64,000 bases of DNA, taken from Hirudo medicinalis (taxonomy: Eukaryota > Annelida > Clitellata > Hirudinida > Hirudinidae). Below, piece by piece: positions 39,001-50,100 of this stretch (the first letter of the stretch is position 1; every line of letters begins with the position of its first letter). Both the position numbers and the translations under genes were made by a program. Under the pieces are notes generated by a model. It ran no database searches. It was given only the letters and a program-made list of their open reading frames with translations, and had not been told where the DNA came from. Where the stretch lies: positions 1 through 64,000 of the forward strand of contig MPNW01000289.1 of the NCBI GenBank assembly GCA_011800805.1, written 5' to 3'.

Positions 39001-41827
39001 TTTTGTTTTTGTATGATGATGATGATGATGATGATGATTATTATTATTATTATTATCGTTGTTGTTGTCGTCGTCGTCGTTGTCGTTGTTGTTGTTGTTA
39101 TCGTGTAATGAGTGGATGCAACGTCGATCAGACATCGAGTTTATCGATTGAACGTCCTGTTGTTACATCGAATCATCATTATCATCGCTAATTACAGCAC
39201 AAACAAATAATAATTTTGGGATCACATTGTCAAGCAAATGAACTCGCGCAAGACGTTACTGAGAAATTAGTGAAAAACTATTTATTACTCACTAAAGTCT
39301 TTCGACTTTGCGATCAAATCGGTGTGGTTGAGGATGGTGAAAGTCTGTGGCTGTTGGAGAGGAGATTCGAAGACAAGGGGATGAACCAGTTGTGAGTGGT
39401 CAAATGATGGGTAGCTTCTCGGGGATTGGGTCTGTTGGGGCTCCAGGGAAGTAATCGTTGAGTATTCGACCTTTAACCTATTGCCGCCGGGGTACATGCA
39501 CTGTCCGTTCAGCGCCTGGTCAGGTGAATTGCAAATGAATTGTTAAAAGGCAAACGGTTCTTTAAAAATCATTCAAAATCATTTCGTCTGAAAAATCAAC
39601 TGCGATTGTTCACCGTTTTAGCATTTTCAGCGCTCGATCTGTCCAAGAATTGGATGAGCAAATGGCTGGAATCTGCAGAACACGTGGAAATTCACATCGA
39701 CTGATGAATTAATTCAATGAATGGAAGCGAATGAACGAATGAAAATGAATGCAAACCATTTGTTGTGAACGTTGCTGTTGCGAGTATGTGTCCGTACTGA
39801 GCGAACATCTATGATGGAAGATTAAATTAAATTGTTGCCTAATTACAACAATTAAGCACCAAAATCTGAGCAACAACAACAACAACCTTCTTGATGACGT
39901 CAACAGTAACAGGATAAATAACGTGCTCAACTGAAACCACGAGCACAGCTGACGTCTCTCCAATTTCTTGTGCCGAGTTCAATTCAACCTCTGGTCCTTC
40001 CTGAAAAATTGAGAAATTAATCATTTCATACTTCACAGAAATATTGAACCGAATTAATTAAATAAAAAAAAAATCGTAAAAAGCATTAAAAACTCGATAC
40101 AAAATTGCGAATGTTACGTTCACATCACAATCGTGAAAGCCTGACTACGAAGAGATGAATTCAGATGGAATGCTTGCGAAGATGTTGATGACGATGAGGA
40201 GGATATTTCTATGATTGCACAACATTTGGCACTTCGGCTGCTCAAAACGAGTAAACCAACGCAGTTTAAATAACAGAATCTTCAAATCCAGTAAAATATA
40301 TTTGAATTCAAGTTAGCTTTTAATGGCATGAAACCGATAACCATGTTCGATGCATCAAGTCGAGGAAATTTGCAATGCAAAATGCACGGTGAACTGACTT
40401 AATCGCAGAATACCGAGGCATTTACGAAACTCTTTCAAGAAATATTAGCAATTTAATAGAATTGGGAATTGCACCCTTCCAAGTTAAGTTGGAATCTTTT
40501 TGTTTTATTTCGGAAATCCGATTTTTTCAATTTGTGATTGTTAATCTTTCAGGCGACCTCGCAAGATTTGAGGTCCAAATAGAATTAATAATGCATAGGT
40601 GCATTGAAGAAAGAAAAGCTTTCTGGTGATGAAATTATCTAATTGCACATGAAGCTGCACTGCAGGAGTTCTATTTAGAACTTCTAAACAATCAGCTTGT
40701 GGCCACCAATCAGTCACTGTTCGGTTGAAGCAATTACAACATGATAAATTAGAATTGTTATTCTTATTCTTGTTGCTGCATCCTGATAGAAAACATACCT
40801 GAGATGAAAAGTCCACTTGATCGGTTTCTGAGAACTGGACTTTTATCAAATGATTTCGAAGAGCCAGTGACTTCTGAGCGTAATAAGCCACTGCATTTTG
40901 AGCTGAAGTCGAATCAACCATTTCCACAAAGGCCTGGAAAACGAGTAAAACTTTTAGATTTGTCACTGAGGTGTTTGGTGATCAGTCTTACCTCGTTTCC
41001 CCTGAGGAGGACTTGTGTCACCGTTCCACAGATGGAACTCAGTTTGATGACCTCTGATCTCGTGATGTCACCTGGAAGACTCTTGAAATGGATGATCTTT
41101 CTGGAAGAAGTACTGCCTTCTAGTTTGGGCTGAAGGAAGCAACGTGACACGATGTGGCAGGATTTAATTTGTTTACTAATATTGTGAATCATCTAAGGCT
41201 TAATTAAATTTTTAATAGGCTTAATTATAGGCTATTGGAAATAACATTGATTGAGAAAGTATCAATTTTCTTCCAAAATCAACCCACCTTTTTGTTCTCT
41301 AAGTTCTTACTTGAGTTCGACAGAGGAGACACACAATCTGAGGCTCTCTGTTGATGGGAAACCTTGTCGTTCAAAACTCATTTTTCATCACGAAAATCAT
41401 GCTTACCCTCTTGATGGCTGCATGCTGGTGGGCTGGAATGTACGCAAGTGTGGATTGGAAGGATGGAGACAATTGGTGAAAAGCAGAACTGGGCAGAACT
41501 TGAACTGTTGACGGAAGTGACTGAGATAAAACTGGAATCAACAATAGGACACTAAACCAAATACAGTACAAAGGATCTACCATCTCCGAATGTTCCCAAG
41601 AGATTAAAGTGTTTCAAACCTTGCGGTTGAAGCTGGAAAGAGTTGCTGTTCTGCTGGAGAAAAGCGTAGGTTTGGAGTCCCGGTGAGGAAACGTCAAAAT
41701 TCGAATTCAAGGCAGAAGTTGGATTTCTGATGTAGACGAGGGGTTGATTCATAAATTGGTTGAGGAGAGGTAAACTGGTCCCAGCGCTGTTTGGCTGGCC
41801 GATCATGATCGCTCCACTTGGCAACAT
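33678..41827 (-). CDS. PTBP1: Polypyrimidine-tract-binding protein (PTBP), four RRMs
   Basis: Seventeen exons join in phase into about 640 residues. RRM1 (exons 40992-41129 and 40799-40933) reads [23 protein letters not shown]2 (39887-40000, 39757-39808, 39614-39672, start of 39293-39515) has [32 protein letters not shown] and [19 protein letters not shown]3 (about 35850-35917, 35615-35648, about 35380-35474, about 35037-35134) has [20 protein letters not shown] and [23 protein letters not shown]4 (about 34.67-34.75, 34.39-34.46, 34.12-34.20, 33.68-33.86 kb) has [25 protein letters not shown] and [19 protein letters not shown]. Order and linkers match vertebrate PTBP1-3. A tail of about 37 residues follows RRM4, where vertebrate proteins end. 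PTB binds CU-rich RNA and represses exons. The start at 41827 ([12 protein letters not shown]) is provisional. A 3-kb intron (36268-39292) carries a SINE-like element and an unassigned open frame; the 34-nt exon is discussed separately. Confidence 0.95.
34249..34286. repeat. (CA)19 microsatellite flanked by a 14-bp direct repeat
   Basis: An uninterrupted CA tract in a PTB intron. The same 14-mer, AGCTGTCAATGTAT, lies just upstream (34222-34235) and directly downstream (34286-34299), so the array sits between two copies of one sequence. Confidence 0.9.
35264..35310. repeat. Degenerate telomere-like TTAGGG/TTTGGG tract
   Basis: About 45 bases read as variants of TTAGGG: CTAGGGTTAGGG, TTTGGGTTTGGGTGGGGG, then TTTGGATTAGGATTAG. 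It lies in a PTB intron. It may be an interstitial telomeric remnant or a simple repeat that looks like one. Confidence 0.55.
35615..35648 (-). promoter_or_regulatory. 34-nt PTBP microexon, candidate autoregulatory exon
   Basis: This exon encodes [11 protein letters not shown] plus one base, bounded by an ATTTCAG acceptor and a GTACGT donor. Its length is 34 nt, not a multiple of three. Joining the flanking exons without it shifts the frame, and reading that frame gives CCC TGT TGA at the start of the exon after next. In vertebrates the equivalent 34-nt exon (exon 11 of PTBP1, exon 10 of PTBP2) is skipped under PTB control, sending the mRNA to nonsense-mediated decay. Conservation of position, encoded motif and length is seen here; regulation is inferred. 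Confidence 0.75.
36031..36062. repeat. (CAA)n tract in PTB intron
   Basis: About ten CAA units, preceded by looser CAA/CAG/AAT triplets from about 35960. It reads as TTG repeats in the PTB pre-mRNA. Confidence 0.8.
36844..36941. repeat. 11-bp minisatellite (ATGAATGRARG)n
   Basis: About nine tandem units of 11 bp in the 3-kb PTB intron. Unit variants ATGAATGAAAG, ATGAATGAAGG and ATGAATGGAGG occur in blocks, showing local homogenisation. Confidence 0.85.
38011..38083 (-). mobile_element. tRNA-like sequence, probably a tRNA-derived SINE head
   Basis: On the minus strand 73 bases start GGTGCTC and end GAGCACC, a perfect 7-bp acceptor-like stem. GCAT...ATGC can form a D-stem. The segment CTTCGCCTCTCGCGATGG is followed by GGGTTCGAATCC (B box at about 38026-38036). 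The stretch between the T-loop and the 3' acceptor half is about five bases too long for a normal tRNA, and no clean anticodon arm forms. That pattern, together with the CGCCTCTCNCNATGG...GGGTTCGAATCC wording common in invertebrate SINE heads, suggests a tRNA-derived SINE fragment in the PTB intron and not a working tRNA. Confidence 0.5.
38362..38766 (-). CDS. Unassigned 134-codon open frame within a PTB intron
   Basis: A single continuous frame runs from ATG at 38766 to a stop at 38362, with a stop in frame shortly upstream. It lies inside the 3-kb PTB intron on the same strand. The product is leucine/isoleucine-rich with regular hydrophobic spacing ([30 protein letters not shown]) that looks helical, with no signal peptide or recognised domain. 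It could be a nested gene, an alternative exon, or chance: one frame of this length is roughly what I would expect by luck in 64 kb of AT-rich DNA. Function unknown. Confidence 0.3.
   Translation of the reverse strand: MEMFFQTQSDNVKGNVMYPLILHRLHFLIENVINLEIRSLILSCLEPCVTNSMINVEKLFHINHVVQQKDIIYDVFIHDVCRLNCLSLIFNSSPTYSVECYDIVSRLFLLQQFLSNPYSSNHEEVTDLIKAYEF
39012..39105. repeat. Compound trinucleotide array ATG-TTA-TTG-TCG
   Basis: Consecutive blocks of (ATG)n, (ATT)n, (GTT)n and (CGT)n with mixed GTTGTC units, near the end of the 3-kb PTB intron. The block order resembles arrays at 53456, 57150 and 62162. Confidence 0.9.
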
Positions 41828-43814
41828 TCTTGTTCAACAAGCTCTTGATGCTGGTGACATCCTTTGATCGAATGAAACGCTCTCTCAAACTCTGACACAC
41901 AGCAGCTTCAGCAGAACGTCAGGCAGATAATTGTTCGTAAATGATTGTCCGGGAGTTGGCGAGCTATAATAGTCTGGTTGAAAACATTCTCAATTTTATT
42001 CATTCGTAACTGTGAACAAGACAAGATGCCTGTAATGTCGTTAACATGCAATGAAAACAAGCATCCAATCGCTGCCATTTATAAACGAATTATCTCAATA
42101 AATACCTGCTCTCTTTTCAACAACAGTCATTCAATGCACACAACACCAGAGCAGCACGACGACAAAGTTGGAGAGAACATAATTCTTAGCCAGTCGCATT
42201 CATCAGCTTACGGCCTGACAAATTACCTGTACTTCAGCGGGCCAAACAATGAGCCACATTCGTGTGCATCCGACATTCGTGCACGGCACAATTGCTCCAG
42301 CACAATTTCTCCTCAATTTCGAAACTCCTCCATAATTCTGGAGACGTCCGTGTTGTCTCCGTTGCCATGGAAGCGGGATTATTTATATAAAAACGTAATA
42401 ACAAAAAACAGGCACCTTCTCTGCACCTTCAGGCGTTCAATAAACTGGTGGCATTGTGGAGTCATTGGAGTCAGGGAATGTTCTTCTTAAGTTCAACTTG
42501 GATTGCAAAAGCAGCCATGGATGCCACCAGTTACTGAAACACATGCAGAAAACAATGCAAGAAGGAGGACAAATTCTGATCGATCACTTTTATCGTTAGC
42601 AACAATCAAGTTGCTTTACATCATCATTCATCTGAGCAGGTGCGTGGCTAACAGCAAGAGATAATTTCATTTCATCTGATTATAATCACGATCAGCTTTT
42701 CTGAGCAGGTAAGTTGTTAAGAAATAAATTATAAATGGTTAAATACTGAAGGCGCAAGGATGGAAGCAAGTCACAGCACTAACCGGTTTTGGGCGGCTGA
42801 TTGTTGTAGCGAACAGTTGACAGACTACAGGTGCACCAGAGGAGCCTGCATTGTTTGCTCAGTTCTGCATCCAGCTCTCCATTGTCTCCACCTTCATTTC
42901 TCGGCCAATCATTTTCGACCTCCCGTGGCTGGGCGACAACCAGCCTTAGTTTAAATGTAAAAGCATTTTCAAATTTATGACTTTGTTGTGGCTATATTCT
43001 CTAGAAAGAATGAACGAACTCTTTCATGTTTTCAGGGCTTTTGACAGAATTATAGCCGTGTCTGTCTGTCAATAGAGGAAGTGATTCAGAAGTGAGGCAT
43101 GACAACTGCCGTCAGTTTCATTGAGATTTCAACCATGATTTATGTGATTGCATCAAGTAGATAATTCTATAAATAGAGACTGATTTCTACGTTCTAATCC
43201 AAGACTCTCTACCGAGGAGGCGATGATGGTGATTATGATTATGATGGTGATTGTGATTATGACTAACGTTAAGTTTTAATTATTTAATTAATAAGGTTTT
43301 TATTAATTGCTATCAATATTAAAAGGTATTATTGTTGTTATTATTATTTTTTTAATACTAAAATCTCCCATCTCTGCATGCTTCTTTTAAACCTTTCAAA
43401 GATTTTGTAGACACCCACAGCGAATTGCAGCAAATTCTCACGCTGTTTAATTCTCACCTGAGAAGTTTGGATTCAAAATTAATGTATTGCGTCGACAAAG
43501 AAGTCTTTGATCTCAATAAAAAATTTAAAATTTAAATAAAAAATTTAAAGTAAAAAATTTCGACGCAATGGAAATTTAGTTTAATTATTTGAAATCAGTC
43601 CTTCTTTTTCTAAGTCCACCTTCAGGCTCTTCTCCACTCAACGTTACGGTCCAAGACTATTCTTCAATTCCGTCACCAATGAAAAATCAATTTCAATCCT
43701 GCCCTTCAACATTCTTTTTCTATTATTTAAAACAATTGTAAATATTGCATGGCATTCATGAATTGGTTCATTTGTTTTTGTTTTCTTGCATTTGACGGTG
43801 GCGACTTACTTTGT

Positions 43815-43861
43815 TAACGAGGGTCAGTCTGACGGCCTCATCGAGGCTGACCCTTGAGTTA
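43815..43861. other. Imperfect inverted repeat / hairpin
   Basis: AGGGTCAG (43820-43827) and CTGACCCT (43847-43854) are exact inverse copies. They are flanked outside by TAAC and GTTA, and a short GCCTC/GAGGC pair lies between them. It could be a small transcribed hairpin, a decayed inverted-repeat element, or chance. Confidence 0.4.
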
Positions 43862-44821
43862 TTTTATTTTAGTATCCTTTATGGCTCTTCAATGTCTTCT
43901 ATGTCTAAAGTATTTTGTTGAAAAAAATTTAAAAAAATACAAAAAAACATTAAAAATATGAGCTGAATGTTATGTTCCCCCGAATGTAATTTGCTGTCAG
44001 AGAATGTCATTAAAATAAATTAATGTCATTATTTCTTCACGTTTCTTTTATCATTCGAGAACAAATTTATTTTGAGCTGGATGGTGGTCTGAACAATGAC
44101 TTGAAATGAACCTCCAAATGACACGATTTGTCTTTCTTTCCACCCGTTGCTGTTCAATTGAAAAACTTCGACATCTATGAGTTTTTTTCGTCACGCACCT
44201 GTCCTGAAATTCCGTTTTCAATAAACGCTGACATGTTTATGTCCGCCCAAATCGACTAGTTAAGAAATAAGCTTAAAAAATTGGACACCGATGCACCATG
44301 CATTGTACAAGCACACACAAAACCATATTTTTCTCCAATTTGCAATGGAAGCTTTCGTCATCAAAAATTGCTGGGAATTTCGGAAGGGTACCTCACTTTC
44401 TGTGTTAAGAGAGTGTTTGGTGTTAACAGGGAGGTGAAATTTCAGGAGGCCTTGAATATTTATCTCGTGGCATTTTTCAAAGTAGGTTTTTCTTGATCGG
44501 GTTGATTGTTATTAGTTTTTCACCTTCAATGGGTTGTTTCCCACATCGGTTACATCGGTTTGAATAATCTCAGCTTAAAATAATATTTAATTATATTGAA
44601 CTTTGATTTATTCAATTAATCATTTAATCCCCGAGAACATAGGATTGCCTTCAAATGTCATTAATGAACCAAACGAACTTCAGCTTAAGTAGAAATTGTT
44701 AGAAAAATAAAATATATATTTAACAGTATATATTTCATATTATAAAAATGTAATATTATTTATTAATAAATATTTTATTTATACATGTAATTAACAACAT
44801 AAATTCTATACACAATTAGGT

Positions 44822-44823
44822 CG

Positions 44824-44862
<39 letters not shown>
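44822..44862. repeat. (CAT)n microsatellite
   Basis: Near-perfect CAT/ATC triplets in the PTB-Par-3 intergenic region. Confidence 0.9.
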
Positions 44863-44965
44863 CCATTATAAGAATGTGGAAGTTTTCCGTTGGAGTTCTA
44901 TTTATTGAGAGTTTTTAAAGATAAAAATCAAGAAATCACTTGAAAGTTTGAAAGATGCACCTTGC

Positions 44966-45015
44966 TTGTTGTTGTTGTTGTTGTTGTTGTTGTTGCTGTT
45001 GTTGTTGTTGTTGTC
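44966..45015. repeat. (TTG)n microsatellite
   Basis: About sixteen TTG triplets with one GCT interruption, 100 bases after the (CAT)n tract. Confidence 0.9.
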
Positions 45016-47102
45016 ACTAGTGTCGAGAGCTTCAAAGATTCGAAGATCACGAATAAAATAAAAAATGGAGAAGTTCGATGTGAACGTCGTGTTTTTCGTG
45101 AGAAATTCACTTCACTGTGTGCGAATCATCGAAAGCCATTGTAGGCAATTTGAAAAGAATTCATGAAAGGAGTCTTAAAATTTTTTTTGCAATCGACTTG
45201 TCAAAAGTAAGGGTGTGGCTTGTTGCCGTCTTTGAAATTGGCCTAGATTTCAAATATCACCAAAACGTTTGCTGGGTGGGGAAAGCAAACCCTCGCGCAA
45301 CTTGAAGAGATGACCTTTTACTTGCTTCTAGTCGAAAGTCAGGGGAACAATAGCCAATCAGGGGGAGTTTCTCCCCCCTCTAAATTACACAATTGTACAA
45401 TTATAACAGGATGCTGCGAGTCAGTAATCTAATTTTGCCTAACTTTGGTCAATGAGTTGTCAGACTATATGTTACTCTAACCGTTAGAATATTGCTGTTA
45501 CTGTTGCTATTTATATTGTCGGGTTAATGCCCAAAGTTCTTCGAACTCGTCACAAAGTAGTCATACTGAAATAAATAATAGCTCAATAAAAAGAATTAAT
45601 AATATAAAACAGTTCAATGAAAAGCTGCTCATTTCCAGGAACTTCTGTTTCGTTGAACTTCACGATTTGATCCGAGAATATATTTTCTTGTAATTTGAGA
45701 ATTATAGGACCGAAGAAATGTAATTGCCAGCTTTAAATTTTAAATTATTAAATTTATTCAATGATTAATGTAGAACAAGAATAAGAAAATTTTCAGAGTG
45801 TTCAATTCCTAAATGAGTTGAATGCTTGTGAAGGGAATGACCGCGCTCCGTCACTTGTGATTACATCGTTACCATAGAGAATGAAACAACATTCAGTGGT
45901 TCGATGATGCCGCCTTCATTTTCCTCGAGTTTGTTATAATTTCTCTGCTAAAAGCTTCAAATGTTAAATATTTCTTTAATAATTTATTTTGCTAACAAGT
46001 CTTATATATTTTCTTAATTATGTTTGTGATTCACTTAGTGATTTTTTGTGTGGCTTTACCATCATCCTTATCTGAAGAATTTATTAAAAAATCTGACTTA
46101 TCATAGTGTTACACTTTTATTTTTTCCACAAACAATTTGTTTTCGCATCTTTTATGAAAGGCCAGAAATCCAAGTCTTCTCAGAAGTACGTAAAAAAAGT
46201 AAATATAATAATAAATACATCACCTTCTTTAAAAACAAATAAATAAAAGATAATTTAAGTAAATTTAACATCATTTGGTGTTTAATCGAATATCATTACA
46301 TATCTGCTCCAATTGGAATAATTTGATTTCATCGACATCTGTTGATCTTGTAAAATCAGCAAATTAGCTAATTGCCGCAACTGATTATCGATGCAAATGT
46401 AATGAAAGAAGTAGGCTTTCTATTAAGAAATATCCAGGATCGGATTTTGAAATCGAAGATTTAAAATGAAATGGAAAATGTACAAAATGTTGTGAATGGT
46501 TACATCAACAAATTTAATGCACCTGTAACAATTTTCTATGCACAAATCACATGTTATATAACATCTTTACACCTTTGTATATTTTTAAATGTCAGTTTTT
46601 TAACAATGACTTTTAAAAATACTTTTAGTTTTTTTAAATCTAAATAACTATTTTTTTTGTTATCAATATTCATACGAAATTAAGATAATTTAAAGCTTTC
46701 TACACGAACTCTTACAGACCTGTGTTATGTTTTCGTTTCGAAGGCCAGGTGAGTTGCTACGAGATGCGAGGACATTATTATTGAAGCTCAAACGTGATAT
46801 GCATCTTCGACGATTTTAATTTTCATTAATTAGTTTCATCGAATCTTTTAAGATCTTCGCAGTCTCAAGCAATCGCAACTGTTAGCATTTGGCTAACGAG
46901 GTGAAACTTTGATGATCATTTTAAATAAAAGTAGTAAAAGGTAGCATAAAAAGCTCAGCATTAGGTTGACGGCATTTATAAAAAAAACCGCAATGTGTGA
47001 CAAACAATTGCAGAACTTCAGATTGAGATGTTCAGCGACATGCTTTCAGCATGATCCAAATTATATTATTAGATTATTTTTTATTCAGAAAATTCCTTGC
47101 AC

Positions 47103-50100
47103 ATGAAAGTCATAATTTGTTTTGGACCTGTTCGGGTGGTTGTCCCCTGCGGAGATGGGGAGCTCAGCATCAGGGAAGTCATGGACAAAGCAGTCCATCG
47201 CTACTTGAAAACTTTAGACAACGTGAGTTACAGTGTTATTGATGTTGGATGATTTATTTCAAATTTCAATTGGCTGCGATTTTTAACCTTGAAATAAGCT
47301 TTTATGTTATACCCAAGTTGCTAGCTATTTTTAAAGGCCCATTATTACAGTAGCATCATGGCATGACATTTCTATGGAATTGAAAATTTTCAAATGCTAA
47401 ATTTGTTTAAATTGCAAACATGCAATCTTTGTGAATTTCAAATGTTGCTTTCAGAAATAATTTTGCATTACAACACGCTTAGTGTTTAACGAGTCCGTGT
47501 GAATATTTGTTTAACATAAACATAAATCATGTATCACTAACACTCAATATTGCATTGACCTCATTTTGTAAATGGTTACAAGTGAAGTGAAACTCGTACC
47601 AACCTTGTGTCAACTGAATTGTGTGACAATGTCTGCATGTGCAAGTGCAGGTCAATGTGCAAATGTGAGTTGTGGCAGTGAGGATGTTGTTATGATAATG
47701 ATCAAGAACAATGCATATCTTGTTCAAAAGTTTGTTTCATATTTATTTATTTACGTTTTGCTTTTAAATGCAATTTTTTAAACTCTCACAGTCCTCTGGT
47801 GTCTGTGTCAATATTTTGAACTTGAAGACATTAGATAACTATGCTCTCCTTGATCCTGGTGATAGATTGAAGGATGTGGTGGATGACAAAGAGCAGGTAA
47901 ATTGGCTGTGATTACAAAATGATTGAGCAATCACCACACTATTCAAGAGCTAATTATGCGAGAGGAAGTTAATCGTCGCCTACGTAACCGTGCTGTCGGG
48001 ATAATGAGGCTAAAAATAAGTCGATGTTTATTTCAGAATCATAATTTATTTTAAATTAGCTTTTCATCTGCTCTCCTCGATTTTTCAGCTCGTGGCAACG
48101 TTCGGCCTCTCCGCGGAAACGTTCCGCGACCACAGGAACGGAGATGGAATGAGCGGAAGCTCCGGGGGGTCGCCCAGTCCCGAATTCGTCCGAGCTCGTA
48201 AGAAGGACGTCGATTCGTCGTCGGAAGCCGTCATCACCTCTCGAGACATTGCTTCTCGGGGTTCGAGTTTTCGGCTTCGTTCCGTCTGCCGTGAATTTCG
48301 GACGAACCTTTCATCGATTTGATCGATTTATTTAATTGTAACGATTAAAATGATTAGGGTGCGATTATAATCATTTGCAGATGATGTTATTGCATCACTT
48401 ACATAATAGTCCTCTTTAAGATGCTTTAATAACAACGGAGGTGTAACTGAAGCAATGAGGATAATGTATCGAATCGCGATTAAATGTGCGATGAATTTCC
48501 CTTCCATATTAACGATCGATGATTCATTGTTAATTATTTATTAATATAATTAATAAAATTATTATCAATAATATTGCAATTATTTATTACTAATAATTTT
48601 TTGTGAATTGCTTTTGGAAACATGTTTCTTTGCAGATCACAACCTGATTGTGAGAAGATGCAGTGATGAGATCTTAGATGTCAGTTCTTGAATACAAAAT
48701 TGAAAGTTGAGATTTAATACAATTTCAATGACTTCTACGAGCTCCGACTTGTCTACTCGTGAATGAATTGTATTTGAACTTGGTTTAAAATTTAATGGAG
48801 GCAGTTGATATGTTGTTGATTGGTGAACAGTGATTGCACAGGATGATCATCTATTTTGTCATTCAATCACCACTTCATTTTAGTGCTTTTGTTTTCCAGT
48901 TCCCAGCTCTTGTCTCACAAACAAGGTTCCAACATGAAAAATCTTCATCAGTTCCTGTTCACATGCCCGGAGAGATTTCATCTCACGGGAGTTCCAGAAG
49001 GAAGACAAACAACACGAGCAATCAAACGTTAAACGCAGGTCATCACGATTTCATCCTCCACGAGCTCGACAATCAGTTTACCCCGAAGCGTCAGACGAGT
49101 GACGGACAACGAACCAACTCGAGAGACCTCTCCAAGAAGCATTTCGGCACCAGAATTATTCCTCTGAAAAGTCCCGATCCAATCCTTTCCAGCAGTTATT
49201 TCCACCAAAATGGAAATGAATTAACAAATTACCACCATCGCTCGAGAACAGAAAGTACTCACACCTTCGGTCCCATTCATCATTCGAATAATTCTTCGGA
49301 TGTAAACAACCGCAATGAATCTCTGCATCTCCGAGACAAAATGGTTTCGACGAAGGACATGCTCGGAATTTCTACCTCAACAGCGACTTCAAGAAAGGAG
49401 CAATTTGTCGTCGAATTGAAAAAAGGTGACAATTTCATCCCTAAGACTGATATTTGAGTCTTAAATTCACTTCTTGTTGATGACATGCAGGTGTGAGAGG
49501 GTTGGGCTTCAGTGTGACCACTCAGGATAATAAAACAAGCGAGGAAGAGAGCTTCATCTTTGTCAAGAAAATTCTTCCTTCAGGTTCTGCCATTGAAGAT
49601 GGAAGACTGCAGCCTGGAGATTGTATTTTAGAGGTGCCTTGAATTTCTTGCTTTCTTGCAATTAAACACTAAATAATTTTATTCGATTATTTTCTCTGAG
49701 TTGGTGGACCCCTGTGGTACAAAGCAACGTAACATTATTTAAGTCTTGTTTTACAAATTATTGAGAATGTTTAATGCTTAATGTTTTTAAAGGTCAATGG
49801 AGCTCCAATGACTGGAAAGCCTCAGGAAGAAGTTGTTGCATTCCTACGAAAGATTCCTGTCAATGAAAATGTCATCCTGTTGGTTGCTAGAGCAGCAAAA
49901 TCCCTCTATATTCCCTCCCTTGTATGCTTTGTTTCTTATTGTGTAGTTTTTTTTATTTTTTGAATTCATTTGATCATTTCAGAACGTATCTGAGAATCTT
50001 ATTTCAGATAATAAAACCGAAGGGGGAATAGACTTTAATAGAAATTACTCTGAGGTCTGGTTGTTGCCAAAAATGACAAATATTATTTCTGCTCATTGTT

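Larger units (their letters stand above)
41828..47102. other. Long intergenic stretch between PTB and Par-3
   Basis: About 5.3 kb separates two divergently transcribed genes and should hold both promoters. The largest frame is a 181-codon plus-strand ORF (41945-42490) with no recognised domain. Trinucleotide tracts lie at 44822-44862 and 44966-45015, and a short imperfect hairpin at 43815-43861. A less AT-rich patch at about 42750-42950 contains CCAAT but no clear exon. No RNA gene was recognised. Confidence 0.4.

Noticed and set aside
41945..42490. 181-codon plus-strand open frame upstream of PTB
   Set aside because: No domain, signal peptide or family resemblance, and composition like surrounding intergenic DNA. 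It lies where the PTB promoter or 5' UTR should be. Length alone is not enough, though chance is not certain.
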